NCBI GenBank assembly: GCA_020431645.1
Contig: JAGQHW010000009.1
Span: 1 to 35,032 of the forward strand
Reading direction: 5' to 3'
DNA length: 35,032 nucleotides
DNA from: Carnobacterium sp.
GTDB lineage: Bacteria; Bacillota; Bacilli; Lactobacillales; Carnobacteriaceae
Shown here: piece by piece, positions 8,383 to 16,665 of the stretch
How the letters are laid out: every line of letters starts with the position of its first letter
Numbering within the stretch: the stretch's first letter is position 1
The notes under the pieces: model-generated
The model's database searches: none
The model's input: the letters and a program-made list of their open reading frames with translations, nothing else
Told to the model about the DNA's origin: nothing
Made by a program: the position numbers and the translations under genes

Positions 8383-9594
8383 ATGGTTACAGTAAATCAA
8401 GATTACCTAAACTTAAAAGGAAGTTATTTGTTTTCTACAATCGCAAAAAAAATAGCAGTGTATCAAGCCAATCATCCAGAAGCCAAAATGATTCGAATGG
8501 GAATTGGTGATGTGACACAACCATTAGTGCCTGCTGTTGTGGCTGCGCTACATAAAGCTGTTGATGAACAAGCCAACAAGGATACCTTTCATGGGTATGC
8601 ACCTGATTTAGGCTATACATTTTTACGTGAAAAAATCGTTGAGCACGACTACGAAGCAAGAGGCGCGCATGTCGAATTAGATGAAGTGTTTATTTCAGAT
8701 GGGGCAAAAGGTGATGTGGCCAATATACAAGAACTATTTGGTCGAGACAACAAGGTTGCTGTCGGTGATCCAGTTTATCCGGTTTACGTGGATAGCAATG
8801 TGATGAGTGGTCGTACGGGGACATATGATGCTAAAACAGAAATCTGGAGCGACTTGACCTATCTTTCTGCAACAAGTGAAAATAATTTTACTCCGTCATT
8901 GCCAACAAGCCATGTTGATTTGATTTACTTGTGCTATCCAAATAACCCAACAGGGACTACCTTAACAAAGGAAGCACTGAAAGAATGGGTTGATTATGCA
9001 AATAAAGAAGAGGCTATCATCATTTACGATTCAGCCTATGAAGCCTTCATTACTGATTCAGCTATTCCACGTTCTATTTATGAAATTGAAGGAGCTAGAA
9101 CATGTGCTATTGAAGTTAGAAGTTTTTCAAAAACGGCAGGCTTTACAGGATTGCGTTTAGGCTATACCGTTGTGCCTAAAGAATTAATTCGTGAAGGAGT
9201 TGCCTTGCACAGTTTATGGGCAAGAAGGCATTCAACAAAATTTAATGGTGCACCTTATGTTGTTTCACGTGCGGGAGAAGCAGTGTATTCCAACGAAGGC
9301 AAAAAACAAATTAGAGAGCAAATTGCTTATTATCTACGTAATGCAAAAATGATTCGTGAGGATTTAATAAAAGCAGGATACGACGTGTTTGGCGGGACAA
9401 ATGCTCCTTATGTCTGGGTTAAAACGCCAGCAGGAATGACATCATGGGAATTTTTTGATTTTTTACTAGAAAAGAAGCAAATTATTGTGACACCGGGTTC
9501 AGGATTTGGTCCAAGTGGCGAAGGCTACGTTCGCTTTTCAGCATTTGGAGAATATGAATCGGTTCAAGATGCGATGCAACGTATTACACAATAG
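8383..9594 (+). CDS. dapL: LL-diaminopimelate aminotransferase (class I/II aminotransferase)
   Basis: This PLP enzyme of 403 residues converts tetrahydrodipicolinate directly to LL-diaminopimelate, bypassing the succinylase/acetylase steps. Fold-type I features are the PLP Lys250 in SFSKTAGFTG, the YPNNPTG motif near 185-191, Asp216 in IIYDSAYEAF and the phosphate-binding region around SDGAKGD. The segments MGIGDVTQPL and HGYAPDLGY are characteristic of DapL and differ from other aspartate-type aminotransferases. Position directly behind dapF, whose substrate is the DapL product, supports the call. It ends with a strong terminator. The route is uncommon in Lactobacillales, as far as I know. 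Confidence 0.92.
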   Translation: MVTVNQDYLNLKGSYLFSTIAKKIAVYQANHPEAKMIRMGIGDVTQPLVPAVVAALHKAVDEQANKDTFHGYAPDLGYTFLREKIVEHDYEARGAHVELDEVFISDGAKGDVANIQELFGRDNKVAVGDPVYPVYVDSNVMSGRTGTYDAKTEIWSDLTYLSATSENNFTPSLPTSHVDLIYLCYPNNPTGTTLTKEALKEWVDYANKEEAIIIYDSAYEAFITDSAIPRSIYEIEGARTCAIEVRSFSKTAGFTGLRLGYTVVPKELIREGVALHSLWARRHSTKFNGAPYVVSRAGEAVYSNEGKKQIREQIAYYLRNAKMIREDLIKAGYDVFGGTNAPYVWVKTPAGMTSWEFFDFLLEKKQIIVTPGSGFGPSGEGYVRFSAFGEYESVQDAMQRITQ

Positions 9595-9603
9595 AGTATT
9601 CAG

Positions 9604-9647
9604 ACTTGAAGTATCCATCATTTTGATGGACACCTTCAAGTTTTTTT
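9604..9647 (+). terminator. Terminator after dapF-dapL
   Basis: The hairpin pairs ACTTGAAG with CTTCAAGT and an inner TCCATCA with TGATGGA, and is followed by seven Ts. Confidence 0.92.
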
Positions 9648-9735
9648 ACTTTCTAAATAGGGAATAAAAAGAGCGAATTCCCTTTTATTTTGCTATATTT
9701 CTATATGAAGAGAGGGTTATAAAAAAAGAGTAGAC

Positions 9736-9770
9736 AAAAAAGTCCAAAGTTAGTTTTGGACTTTTTTTGT
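9736..9770. terminator. Second hairpin with T-tract between convergent genes, no gene of its own
   Basis: AAAAAAGTCCAAA pairs with TTTGGACTTTTTTT around a short loop. Flanking AGAC and GTCT extend the symmetry, so it could stop transcription from either side. No coding sequence is seen between it and the dapL terminator. Confidence 0.75.
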
Positions 9771-9814
9771 CTAGCGATTCAAGTGAATAGTTTATACTGT
9801 TGAGGAAATGAATA

Positions 9815-9850
9815 TAAAAGAGACTTTTTTATTCATTTATTGTCTCTTTA
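9815..9850 (-). terminator. Terminator after the GNAT gene
   Basis: TAAAAGAGAC pairs with GTCTCTTTA across a 17-base loop. It is located immediately downstream of the acetyltransferase stop codon on the minus strand. The long loop makes it weaker than the neighbouring hairpins. Confidence 0.6.
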
Positions 9851-9855
9851 TTTAG

Positions 9856-10296
9856 TTAGGCGGTAAGATTGACTTTTACCATGTCAATATGCGGAATATT
9901 GTCCTCCAAGTAGATTTCTGAGATAGGCTGAAAACCGAATGAAGCATAATAATTTTGTAGATAAGCTTGTGCTTGGGCATTTACCGGGAATCCAGGATAG
10001 TGTTGGTCCGTATAAGCCAACATAACGGTTACTAACTCTTGTCCGAATCCATTGTTTCTGTGTTCTTTTGGAACCAACACACGCCCAATTCGAGTGCTAT
10101 GAGGCTCTACGATTAAACGAGCATAAGCCATGAATACGTCATCTATTTGTTTGAAGAAATGGATACTTGTGAGATCGATGTCATCAACTTCTTGATAGGC
10201 ACATTCTTGTTCAACAACAAAAACAGCTGTCCGTTCTTTATAGATACGATGAAGCTCGCTGTTTGTCAGCTCTTCAAATGGTTTGATTGTCCACAT
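9856..10296 (-). CDS. GNAT-family N-acetyltransferase, ElaA type
   Basis: This 146-residue GCN5-type acetyltransferase has the ElaA subfamily signature: RTAVFVVEQECAYQEVDDID near the N-terminus, then the acetyl-CoA binding stretch with IGRVLVPKEHRNNGFGQEL (about 72-90). The NYYASFGF motif near the end is also typical. It is expected to transfer acetyl from acetyl-CoA to an unknown amine. The start has AGGAGGA directly upstream, and a TATAAT -10-like hexamer lies farther up on the minus strand. It is a single-gene unit convergent with dapL. No context points to the substrate. Confidence 0.88.
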   Translation of the reverse strand: MWTIKPFEELTNSELHRIYKERTAVFVVEQECAYQEVDDIDLTSIHFFKQIDDVFMAYARLIVEPHSTRIGRVLVPKEHRNNGFGQELVTVMLAYTDQHYPGFPVNAQAQAYLQNYYASFGFQPISEIYLEDNIPHIDMVKVNLTA

Positions 10297-10538
10297 AATG
10301 TGTCCTCCTCATATAAAATAGCGTATGCTACTTAGTTTAGCTATATTATAACAAAAGAGAGGCAAATAAAAAATAGAGGAACTTTTAAAAGTAAAACTCA
10401 ACATATTGGATTGAGACTAAGTAGGACTAAATGAGCTTTTATTTCATCACTAAGAAGATTTCTTAATAGAGAGAGTTTCTCTGTTTTAAAAAATTAATGT
10501 TTAAAACGATTATTTCTATTGAGACAGATAAAAAAAGA

Positions 10539-10591
10539 TTGAAACCTTTTTTATTAAGGCGTACAATTAAATAGTGTTAGGTATACCTTAA
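10539..10591 (+). promoter_or_regulatory. feoAB promoter with DtxR/IdeR-like iron box
   Basis: The -35 is TTGAAA (10539-10544), the spacer is 17 bases and the -10 is TACAAT (10562-10567). Just downstream, over the expected start of transcription, lies TTAGGTATACCTTAA (10577-10591), a near-perfect palindrome with the TTAGG...CCTAA character of DtxR-family iron boxes. The stretch between 10317 and 10538 before it shows no gene or convincing RNA structure. Confidence 0.75.
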
Positions 10592-10608
10592 AAAGAAGGA
10601 GTCTTATA

Positions 10609-10854
10609 ATGGAATTATCAAAATTAACCAGCAATCATTCAGTAGTCGTAACCAAAGTAGCTCACCCTGATGCTCAAATGCAGCAACGTTTAATGGATTT
10701 AGGTTTTTATCCTGGAGGAGTAGTTAAGTTAGTCTTAGTCAGTCCCAAGAAAGACCCAAAGGCTTTCGAAGTGAGGGGAACAGTTATTGCAATCCGGAAT
10801 GAAGATGCTAAATACATACGAGTAGAATTAAAGGAGAAAAATGATGCCAGATGA
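10609..10854 (+). CDS. feoA: Ferrous iron transport protein A
   Basis: This 81-residue cytoplasmic SH3-like protein binds the FeoB permease and is needed for Fe(II) uptake. The motif MQQRLMDLGFYPGGVV (about 24-39), followed by VRGTVIAIRNEDAKYI, is the family signature. The RBS AAGGAG is well placed. Its 3' end overlaps feoB by 14 bases, so translation is coupled. An iron-box-like palindrome lies just upstream, predicting repression when iron is plentiful. Confidence 0.93.
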   Translation: MELSKLTSNHSVVVTKVAHPDAQMQQRLMDLGFYPGGVVKLVLVSPKKDPKAFEVRGTVIAIRNEDAKYIRVELKEKNDAR

Positions 10855-12742
10855 ATTTATTCTACAAAACGAAAAAAATGGGCATGTGATTTCTTTAGCC
10901 GGAAATCCGAATGTTGGGAAAAGTACAGTTTTTAATCAATTGACTGGTTTAAAACAGCATACAGGTAACTGGCCTGGGAAAACAGTCGGTATCGCAGAAG
11001 GAACGAGCCAATATAAAAATAAGTATTACTGTTTAGTTGATTTACCTGGTACGTATTCTTTATCTTCCAATTCAGAAGAAGAAGAAGTAGCACAAGACTT
11101 TATTCAATCGGATTTATCTGAAGCAACCATTTGTGTCTGTGATGCAACTTCGCTAGAACGTAATCTAAATTTAGTTTTACAGATTATGCAGCTATCAGAC
11201 AAAGTGGTGGTTTGTGTCAATTTAATAGACGAAGCTCGAAAAAAAGGTATAGAAATCAATATTGAAAAATTACAATCCTTATTAGGTGTTCCCGTTATTG
11301 CTACAGCAGCACGTCAAAATGAAGGCTTAGATAATTTAATGTCTGCTTTAGATAAAGTAGTCTCTGAAGAACTTAAAATGAATCCTTACATGAAAAAAGC
11401 GTTAGATGGTTTAAAAGAAAATCAAGAAGAGAATACAAAAACCTTATTAGATCGGGCTACAGCTATAGTTAATGATGTGATTATCTTCACAAATGAAGAT
11501 TACAATCGCCGTGACCGCAAGCTAGATAAGATATTGACACAAAAATTAACAGGCATTCCTATTATGATTTTATTGCTAGTAGTTGTTTTTTGGTTAACCA
11601 TACAAGGTGCAAACGCCCCATCTAATACTTTAGCGAGTATGTTTGGCACAATAGGCGTTTACTTAAATCAATTTGCTGCATCTATTAATATGCCTGAGTG
11701 GCTACGAGGTGCGTTAATTGATGGGATTTATAATGTCTTGTCGACTGTTATTTCCGTGATGCTGCCACCAATGGCTATCTTCTTTCCGCTCTTTACTTTA
11801 CTAGAAGATTTCGGCTATTTACCACGTGTAGCGTTTAATTTGGATAAGTACTTTGCTAATGCAGGAGCTTGTGGCAAGCAAGCCCTGACGATGTGCATGG
11901 GATTTGGCTGTAATGCAGCGGGTGTGACAGGAACTCGTATTATTAATTCACCTAGAGAAAAATTAATAGCCATCGTAACAAATAATTTTGTGCCATGTAA
12001 TGGACGTTTTCCTATTTTAATTTCGATTATTACGATGTTTTTTGTAGGGAGTTCAGTAAGTCTAGGAAGCAGTTTGCTTTCGGCGATTCTTCTTGCGGGG
12101 ACAGTCATATTAGGTATCTTAACTACTTTTTGGATTTCTCAATTGCTCTCTAAAACTATTTTAAAAGGAGTTCCTTCTTCATTTACATTAGAAATGCCCC
12201 CTTATCGTCGACCTCAGATTGGCTCAGTTATTGTACGGTCTATTTTTGATCGAGCGTTATTTGTCTTATGGCGTGCAATGATTGTTGCAGCACCTGCTGG
12301 ATTAGTTATTTGGATCATGGCAAATGTAATGATTGGCGATTCAAGTATATTGACCTGGGTTACAGGGGCGATTGATCCTTTTGCTCGTTTAATGGGGTTA
12401 GATGGGACTATTTTAATGGCATTTATTCTTGGTTTGCCTGCGAATGAAATAGTTATTCCTATCATGGTTATGGGTTATTTAAGTAAATCGACCCTTTTTG
12501 AATTTGATTCATTGGCTCAATTCAAAACACTTTTGTTAGATAATGGTTGGACGTGGTTAACAGCAGTGAATACTATTTTATTTACGATTTATCACTGGCC
12601 GTGCTCAACAGCTTTGTTGACTATTTATAAAGAAACGAAAAGTGCCAAATGGACCTGGATATCTTTTCTAGTACCAACGATCATGGGAGTAGGAACAACA
12701 ATGGTTGTCACCTTTTTAGCCCATCTTTTTCAGTTAGTTTAA
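10841..12742 (+). CDS. feoB: Ferrous iron transporter B
   Basis: This GTP-gated Fe(II) permease of the cytoplasmic membrane has 633 residues, at the short end for the family. The N-terminal G domain shows G1 GNPNVGKS (21-28), G3 DLPGTYS and G4 NLID. A linker leads into about eight or more membrane segments from residue ~240. The two Gate regions are recognisable, with MCMGFGCNAAGV in the first and the later LPANEIVIPI segment. The first of two consecutive ATGs is used here; both lie behind AAAGGAG inside feoA. No feoC follows, as is common in Firmicutes. Confidence 0.95.
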   Translation: MMPDEFILQNEKNGHVISLAGNPNVGKSTVFNQLTGLKQHTGNWPGKTVGIAEGTSQYKNKYYCLVDLPGTYSLSSNSEEEEVAQDFIQSDLSEATICVCDATSLERNLNLVLQIMQLSDKVVVCVNLIDEARKKGIEINIEKLQSLLGVPVIATAARQNEGLDNLMSALDKVVSEELKMNPYMKKALDGLKENQEENTKTLLDRATAIVNDVIIFTNEDYNRRDRKLDKILTQKLTGIPIMILLLVVVFWLTIQGANAPSNTLASMFGTIGVYLNQFAASINMPEWLRGALIDGIYNVLSTVISVMLPPMAIFFPLFTLLEDFGYLPRVAFNLDKYFANAGACGKQALTMCMGFGCNAAGVTGTRIINSPREKLIAIVTNNFVPCNGRFPILISIITMFFVGSSVSLGSSLLSAILLAGTVILGILTTFWISQLLSKTILKGVPSSFTLEMPPYRRPQIGSVIVRSIFDRALFVLWRAMIVAAPAGLVIWIMANVMIGDSSILTWVTGAIDPFARLMGLDGTILMAFILGLPANEIVIPIMVMGYLSKSTLFEFDSLAQFKTLLLDNGWTWLTAVNTILFTIYHWPCSTALLTIYKETKSAKWTWISFLVPTIMGVGTTMVVTFLAHLFQLV

Positions 12743-12805
12743 GTCTAGTTAGTAAAATAAGTAGCAGTAAATACGATTTAATCATGATAGGAAGTTTGCC
12801 TAATA

Positions 12806-12852
12806 AAAAAGGGGTATCTTTTCAGAAAAATTTCTGAGAAGATACCCCTTTT
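12806..12852. terminator. Bidirectional terminator between feoB and the SDR gene
   Basis: AAAAAGGGGTATCTT and CTTAGAAGATACCCC-type arms form a 20-bp stem (AAAAGGGGTATCTT with AAGATACCCCTTTT, plus an inner TCAGAAA/TTTCTGA) with a two-base loop. It lies between convergent genes, with A- and T-tracts on both sides. Confidence 0.93.
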
Positions 12853-12893
12853 ATTATCAACTAAAATCTATTCTTAATAGCCCTTAATTTTGG

Positions 12894-13868
12894 TTAATCC
12901 TTTACGCACTTTTCGAGCGTTTCTTTAATCGATTGAATCACGTCATGTTCTTTTATTCCTAAAACAGACATTGTTTCTGCTGGATCAATATATAAATCTT
13001 CAGTCTGCATTTCAGACATGACAGCCATATGAATTCCGTGTTCTACACCTTTTTCAGTAGCTTTTCTATCCATTTCCTCATACATTGGTCTTACTTGATC
13101 GTATTCGATGACAGGGACTTGGGTTGTTTCTGTTTGTCCTAGCGCATCAACCATCATTTTATAAAAATCTTGGAATTTCATGTTTAGTGCTGCAATAGCA
13201 TAGGTATGACGGTGTTCGCCATTCTCCATTGCGCCAACAGCAGCTTCGGCTACTTGCTCAACAGTAACCATTGTTGTCCCACCCTTTAATGCTGGGAAAA
13301 CTGGACGACCTTTAATTTGATCAGTAAACATTTTCCATAAAGGTGTTCTTCCTGGCATTGTACCAAAAATGTAAGGCAACCGCAGAGAAGTTACAACCAT
13401 ACTGCCTTCACCTTCTGCAAAAGCCACTTGTTCTTGTAAAAGACGAGTATTTGGATAAGCTTGGTCTCTTAAATGATAGTCAGGTAGACGCTCTGCGAAT
13501 TCAGCGAAGTAAGAGCCGAAGACAACGAATTTTTTAACACCAGCTTCTTTAGCTAATCGAGCCAATCTTTGTGTTGGAAGAACGTTAGCTTCATAGAAAA
13601 ATTTCATCGCTGGTTTTTGTGGAGTTGTGCGTTCATCAGCACCAGCTGCATAGATGAAACCTTCACAATCAGCTAGTAATTCACGAATATCTTCATCTGA
13701 TAAATGGTTGATGTTTCCTAAATTACATTCTACTTCAGCAGGCAATAAGTCATCGGTTGGTAATGGAGGCAAGGCCATTGTTTTAACTTGGTAACCTTTA
13801 GATAGTAATTCTTTGATTGTGTAATAACCTAGAAAACCTGTTCCACCTAAAACAAATACTTTTGACAT
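12894..13868 (-). CDS. NAD(P)-binding extended SDR-like epimerase/reductase
   Basis: This Rossmann-fold protein of 324 residues has the nucleotide-binding GGTGFLG at 8-14 and a typical extended-SDR layout (the FVVFGS strand, RLPYIFG segment and a C-terminal substrate domain). The canonical catalytic YxxxK is not seen. The equivalent position reads YPNTR (Y138, R142), so the enzyme may have an altered mechanism or be a non-catalytic sensor. The start at 13868 is chosen because AAGGAGC precedes that ATG; a longer frame to 13898 lacks an RBS. It is divergent from an AraC-type regulator about 125 bases away, which probably controls it. The substrate is unknown. Confidence 0.8.
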   Translation of the reverse strand: MSKVFVLGGTGFLGYYTIKELLSKGYQVKTMALPPLPTDDLLPAEVECNLGNINHLSDEDIRELLADCEGFIYAAGADERTTPQKPAMKFFYEANVLPTQRLARLAKEAGVKKFVVFGSYFAEFAERLPDYHLRDQAYPNTRLLQEQVAFAEGEGSMVVTSLRLPYIFGTMPGRTPLWKMFTDQIKGRPVFPALKGGTTMVTVEQVAEAAVGAMENGEHRHTYAIAALNMKFQDFYKMMVDALGQTETTQVPVIEYDQVRPMYEEMDRKATEKGVEHGIHMAVMSEMQTEDLYIDPAETMSVLGIKEHDVIQSIKETLEKCVKD

Positions 13869-13992
13869 AGTTATCGCTCCTTTTGTTTTATCTTTCACAT
13901 GTAGTATAAGTTATTTCTTGTTGGAATAATCATTAAAAAGAGACTAAACACTAACTATGTAGTAGAATAGAAGTTAAATGGAGGCGGATACA

Positions 13993-15180
13993 GTGGTGGA
14001 GAACTTTCCTTATGCAAGTGTAGATTATTTTTCTAAGAAATTTAAACCAACGGATTTGAGTATCCAAAAAGAAACAATTCGCAAATCTGAAACTAGGCAC
14101 TACCGTGATGAAATCGAGTTTCTTATCATTTTAGAGGGTAGTGCCGAAATAGAAATCAATCATACGATTTTTTCTATTGGAAAAGGAGATTTCATTCAAC
14201 TGATGCCTTATCATGTAACGAGACTATTGATTAGTGAAAAGAGCCCGATTGAATTGTATCGCATTCGTTTTTCTATTGGATTATTGTTGCTGATTAGCAC
14301 GGATAAAACACGGTATTTAAATGCGATTAAAAATATAGATAAATCCATCCCGATTACTTCTTTAGATGAAAAAGCTAGACGACAGGTTGAATTCTTGTGT
14401 GAGTCTGTTTATGCAGAAAAGCAAACAACCAATGAAAACTTGGATGTTTTACATATTTCACTAGTCTCTTACTTATCGTATTTTGCAAATAAAAATCAGC
14501 AAGTTTCTTTAAAAGAAAAAAGTTTAGAACGAGATATCATGTGGAAAGCTCTTGAATACATTCAGATTCATCATCAAGAACAAGTAACCCTTCAGATGAT
14601 TAGCAAGGAACTAGCAGTAGATGAACAGCAGATCAAAAATAAATTAAAAGAACTTACAGGGGTTAGTTTCTATTCTTTATTAAATCAAGTGCGCATCAGA
14701 AATGCTGTAGCCTTGCTCCAGTTCGATGATTTATCTATTAATCAAATTGGGAAAATTTGCGGATACCAAACGGAAGCTTATTTTTACAAACTATTTAAAG
14801 CGATTATGGGAGTGACGCCGCTTACCTACCGAAAAAGCGTAATTGGAGGATCGTCTATAGGAAACTCTTATGATGCATGGGAGATAGCCATTTATATTCT
14901 TGAAAATTGTCGCATGGGATTGTCCCTAGATGAAGTAGCCCTAATGATGAATGTATCCAAAAAGAAGTTGAATCATTTATTGTTGACAACGTTTAATGTA
15001 ACGTTTAAAGAACTGCTGACTCAATTTCGCGTTCAAATCGGAAAAACTTTTTTAGTTTCTCTTGATTTACCTGTTCAAGAAGTTGCGGTAATGGTGGGTT
15101 TCTCCGACTCAACAACTTTTATACGTAATTTTAAAGCCGTTTACGGCGTCACGCCAAAACAAGTGATGAAAGCTTATTGA
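13993..15180 (+). CDS. AraC-family regulator with cupin domain and two HTH modules
   Basis: The protein has about 395 residues. The N-terminus (about 25-110) has the cupin pattern of AraC sensor domains (RHYRDEIEFLIILEGSAEI, then GKGDFIQLMPYHVTRL). Two complete AraC-type DNA-binding regions follow. The first (about 185-285) has LQMISKELAVDEQQIKNKL and GYQTEAYFYKLFKAIMGVTPLTYR. The second (about 300-395) has LDEVALMMNVSKKKLN and GFSDSTTFIRNFKAVYGVTPKQV. Normal family members have one. The ATG at 13978 overlaps GGAGGCGG, so the GTG at 13993 (spacing 8) is the likelier start; GTG 13996 is possible. It is divergent from the SDR-like gene, its probable target. The ligand is unknown. Confidence 0.85.
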   Translation: MVENFPYASVDYFSKKFKPTDLSIQKETIRKSETRHYRDEIEFLIILEGSAEIEINHTIFSIGKGDFIQLMPYHVTRLLISEKSPIELYRIRFSIGLLLLISTDKTRYLNAIKNIDKSIPITSLDEKARRQVEFLCESVYAEKQTTNENLDVLHISLVSYLSYFANKNQQVSLKEKSLERDIMWKALEYIQIHHQEQVTLQMISKELAVDEQQIKNKLKELTGVSFYSLLNQVRIRNAVALLQFDDLSINQIGKICGYQTEAYFYKLFKAIMGVTPLTYRKSVIGGSSIGNSYDAWEIAIYILENCRMGLSLDEVALMMNVSKKKLNHLLLTTFNVTFKELLTQFRVQIGKTFLVSLDLPVQEVAVMVGFSDSTTFIRNFKAVYGVTPKQVMKAY

Positions 15181-15263
15181 AATTTTATAAAAAAATATGC
15201 AAAAAAATAAAGAAATAAAAATAAAAATTGGATAATTCAATGAAAAGAAGGTGGAGGTTATTT

Positions 15264-15494
15264 ATGAAAATAGTTAAAATAAGAAAAGAAAGAAAGTCAA
15301 TTGTACTTGCTATTCCTAAGTCTTTTGATAGTAAGGAAGGGCAGGGATTTTTCCTTATTGAGAAAGATAGTAAATCTATTATAATGGTGCCTAAAATTAA
15401 AAATCCTTTTGAACATGCAAAAGATGGTGAATTATATACCCCGGATTTAAATGTTGATGTCATACCGTTCGATAGAGAATTAGATAGAGTATAG
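15264..15494 (+). CDS. Orphan AbrB/MazE-like antitoxin
   Basis: This 76-residue protein begins with a SpoVT/AbrB-type swapped-hairpin segment (MKIVKIRKERKSIVLAIPKS) and ends in an acidic tail (DLNVDVIPFDRELDRV), the layout of MazE-like type II antitoxins. The ATG at 15264 has GGTGGAGG seven bases upstream; longer frames do not. No toxin gene follows. The next 120 bases are AT-rich and lead into a decayed TPR gene. Either the toxin was lost, or the protein now acts as a stand-alone DNA-binding regulator. Confidence 0.7.
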   Translation: MKIVKIRKERKSIVLAIPKSFDSKEGQGFFLIEKDSKSIIMVPKIKNPFEHAKDGELYTPDLNVDVIPFDRELDRV

Positions 15495-15618
15495 TCTTAA
15501 ATTAACAGACGAGATAAATGTTCTATTTGTATAAAAAAATTTTTATTCAAAAATACAACTACTACATGCTTCGATAGAGTATATAAAAAAACTGAGTCAA
15601 TAAGACAGGGCGGATCAA

Positions 15619-16549
15619 ATGAAAGATATAGAAATCATCATGCCGAAAATAGATAAGTTTATGAAAGAAAATGGAGATAAATTTAAAAATAAGGACGACG
15701 CTATTCAAGCCTTTATCAAACAGTACAATCAAGAATTAAACGATCCTTCTTTTTTTTGACGAAGAATTATCGGATAAAGAAAAAGCTTATCATCAACTGG
15801 AAGAGCTAGGCTATGCCCAGAGCGAAAAAGAATATCAAGCGATTATAAGAAAAGTTTTAAAATTAGATCCAGATAATCTAGATGCTCATTTTTATAAATT
15901 GCAATTAGATGTAGAAAAAGACACTTATTTGAAAGACTTTAAAAAATTAGTTGATTTTGGCTGGGAGCAGATGAAAAAGCAACAATTGGATGATGCTGAA
16001 TCGCTAAGACATTAGTGGCTGATTACAGAAAATCGACCTTTCATGCGACTTAAACAAGCCTATGCATCGGCTTTATCTGAATTTAATCATCTTACCCTAG
16101 CTGAAAAACAGTACAAAGAGTTGCTTCAATTAAATGAAGGAGACAATCAAGGTAATCGGTATGACTTAATGAGTGTGTATTGTCGATTGGAGAAGTTAGA
16201 AGAAGCTGAAAAATTACTTAAAAAGTATAAAGGGGATCAAGGTTCGCCTTTATTTTTAATCCCATTAATTTTATTGAATTTGAAATTTGAAGACTAAAAA
16301 GCTGCTAAGCGTTAGTATAACACGATGCAAAAAACACATCCTGCTACTTCTAAAGTCTTCAAAAAGAAAGAATTAGATAGCGAAAAGGCAATGGCAATGT
16401 TAGATTCTGAATCCTATTCGCCAAGCAATGAAGATAGTATCTATCTAGTAATAGGGACGAATATTAATGAATTTATATCCGATCCTACTAACTTTTATTA
16501 TTCTTGGTTTAAAAAAAATCTGAAAAAATCCACTTCTAAAAAGAAATAA
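15619..16549 (+). pseudogene. Degenerate TPR-like protein gene (frameshift and three in-frame stops)
   Basis: Reading starts at MKDIEIIMPKIDKFMKENG and breaks in an eight-T run (15750-15757), where one extra base gives TGA. Dropping one T restores the frame DEELSDKEKAYHQLEEL, which then meets TAG at 16013, TAA at 16295 and TAG at 16313. Protein-like sequence continues between all of them to 16549. The joined product would be about 310 residues. It has TPR-like helices (YQAIIRKVLKLDPDNLDAHF; AEKQYKELLQLNEGDN; RLEKLEEAEKLLKKY). Four lesions make sequencing error unlikely. The function before decay is unknown. Confidence 0.85.
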
Positions 16550-16604
16550 TAAAGCTAAATGTGAATTTAATGTAGCCGCTAAACTAAGTATAAATACTTT
16601 TATT

Positions 16605-16651
16605 AAAAAAAGAAGAACCAGCATACAGTATGTATGACGGTTCTTCTTTTT
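16605..16651. terminator. Bidirectional terminator
   Basis: AAAAAGAAGAACC pairs with GGTTCTTCTTTTT. The loop contains a smaller inverted repeat (CATAC/GTATG). It lies between the TPR pseudogene and the convergent HEAT-repeat gene. Confidence 0.85.
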
Positions 16652-16665
16652 CACTCATTAACTAA

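Noticed and set aside
10440-10500. Small hairpins (AGAGAGAGTTTCTCT) upstream of feoA as an RNA gene
   Set aside because: Stems are only five to six bases of simple purine/pyrimidine sequence, with no T-tract or promoter in front.
16043-16297. Separate small genes at 16043-16297 and 16325-16549
   Set aside because: Both are in the same frame with each other and with the upstream part after one base is removed at 15750-15757, and neither has an RBS. They are pieces of one pseudogene.
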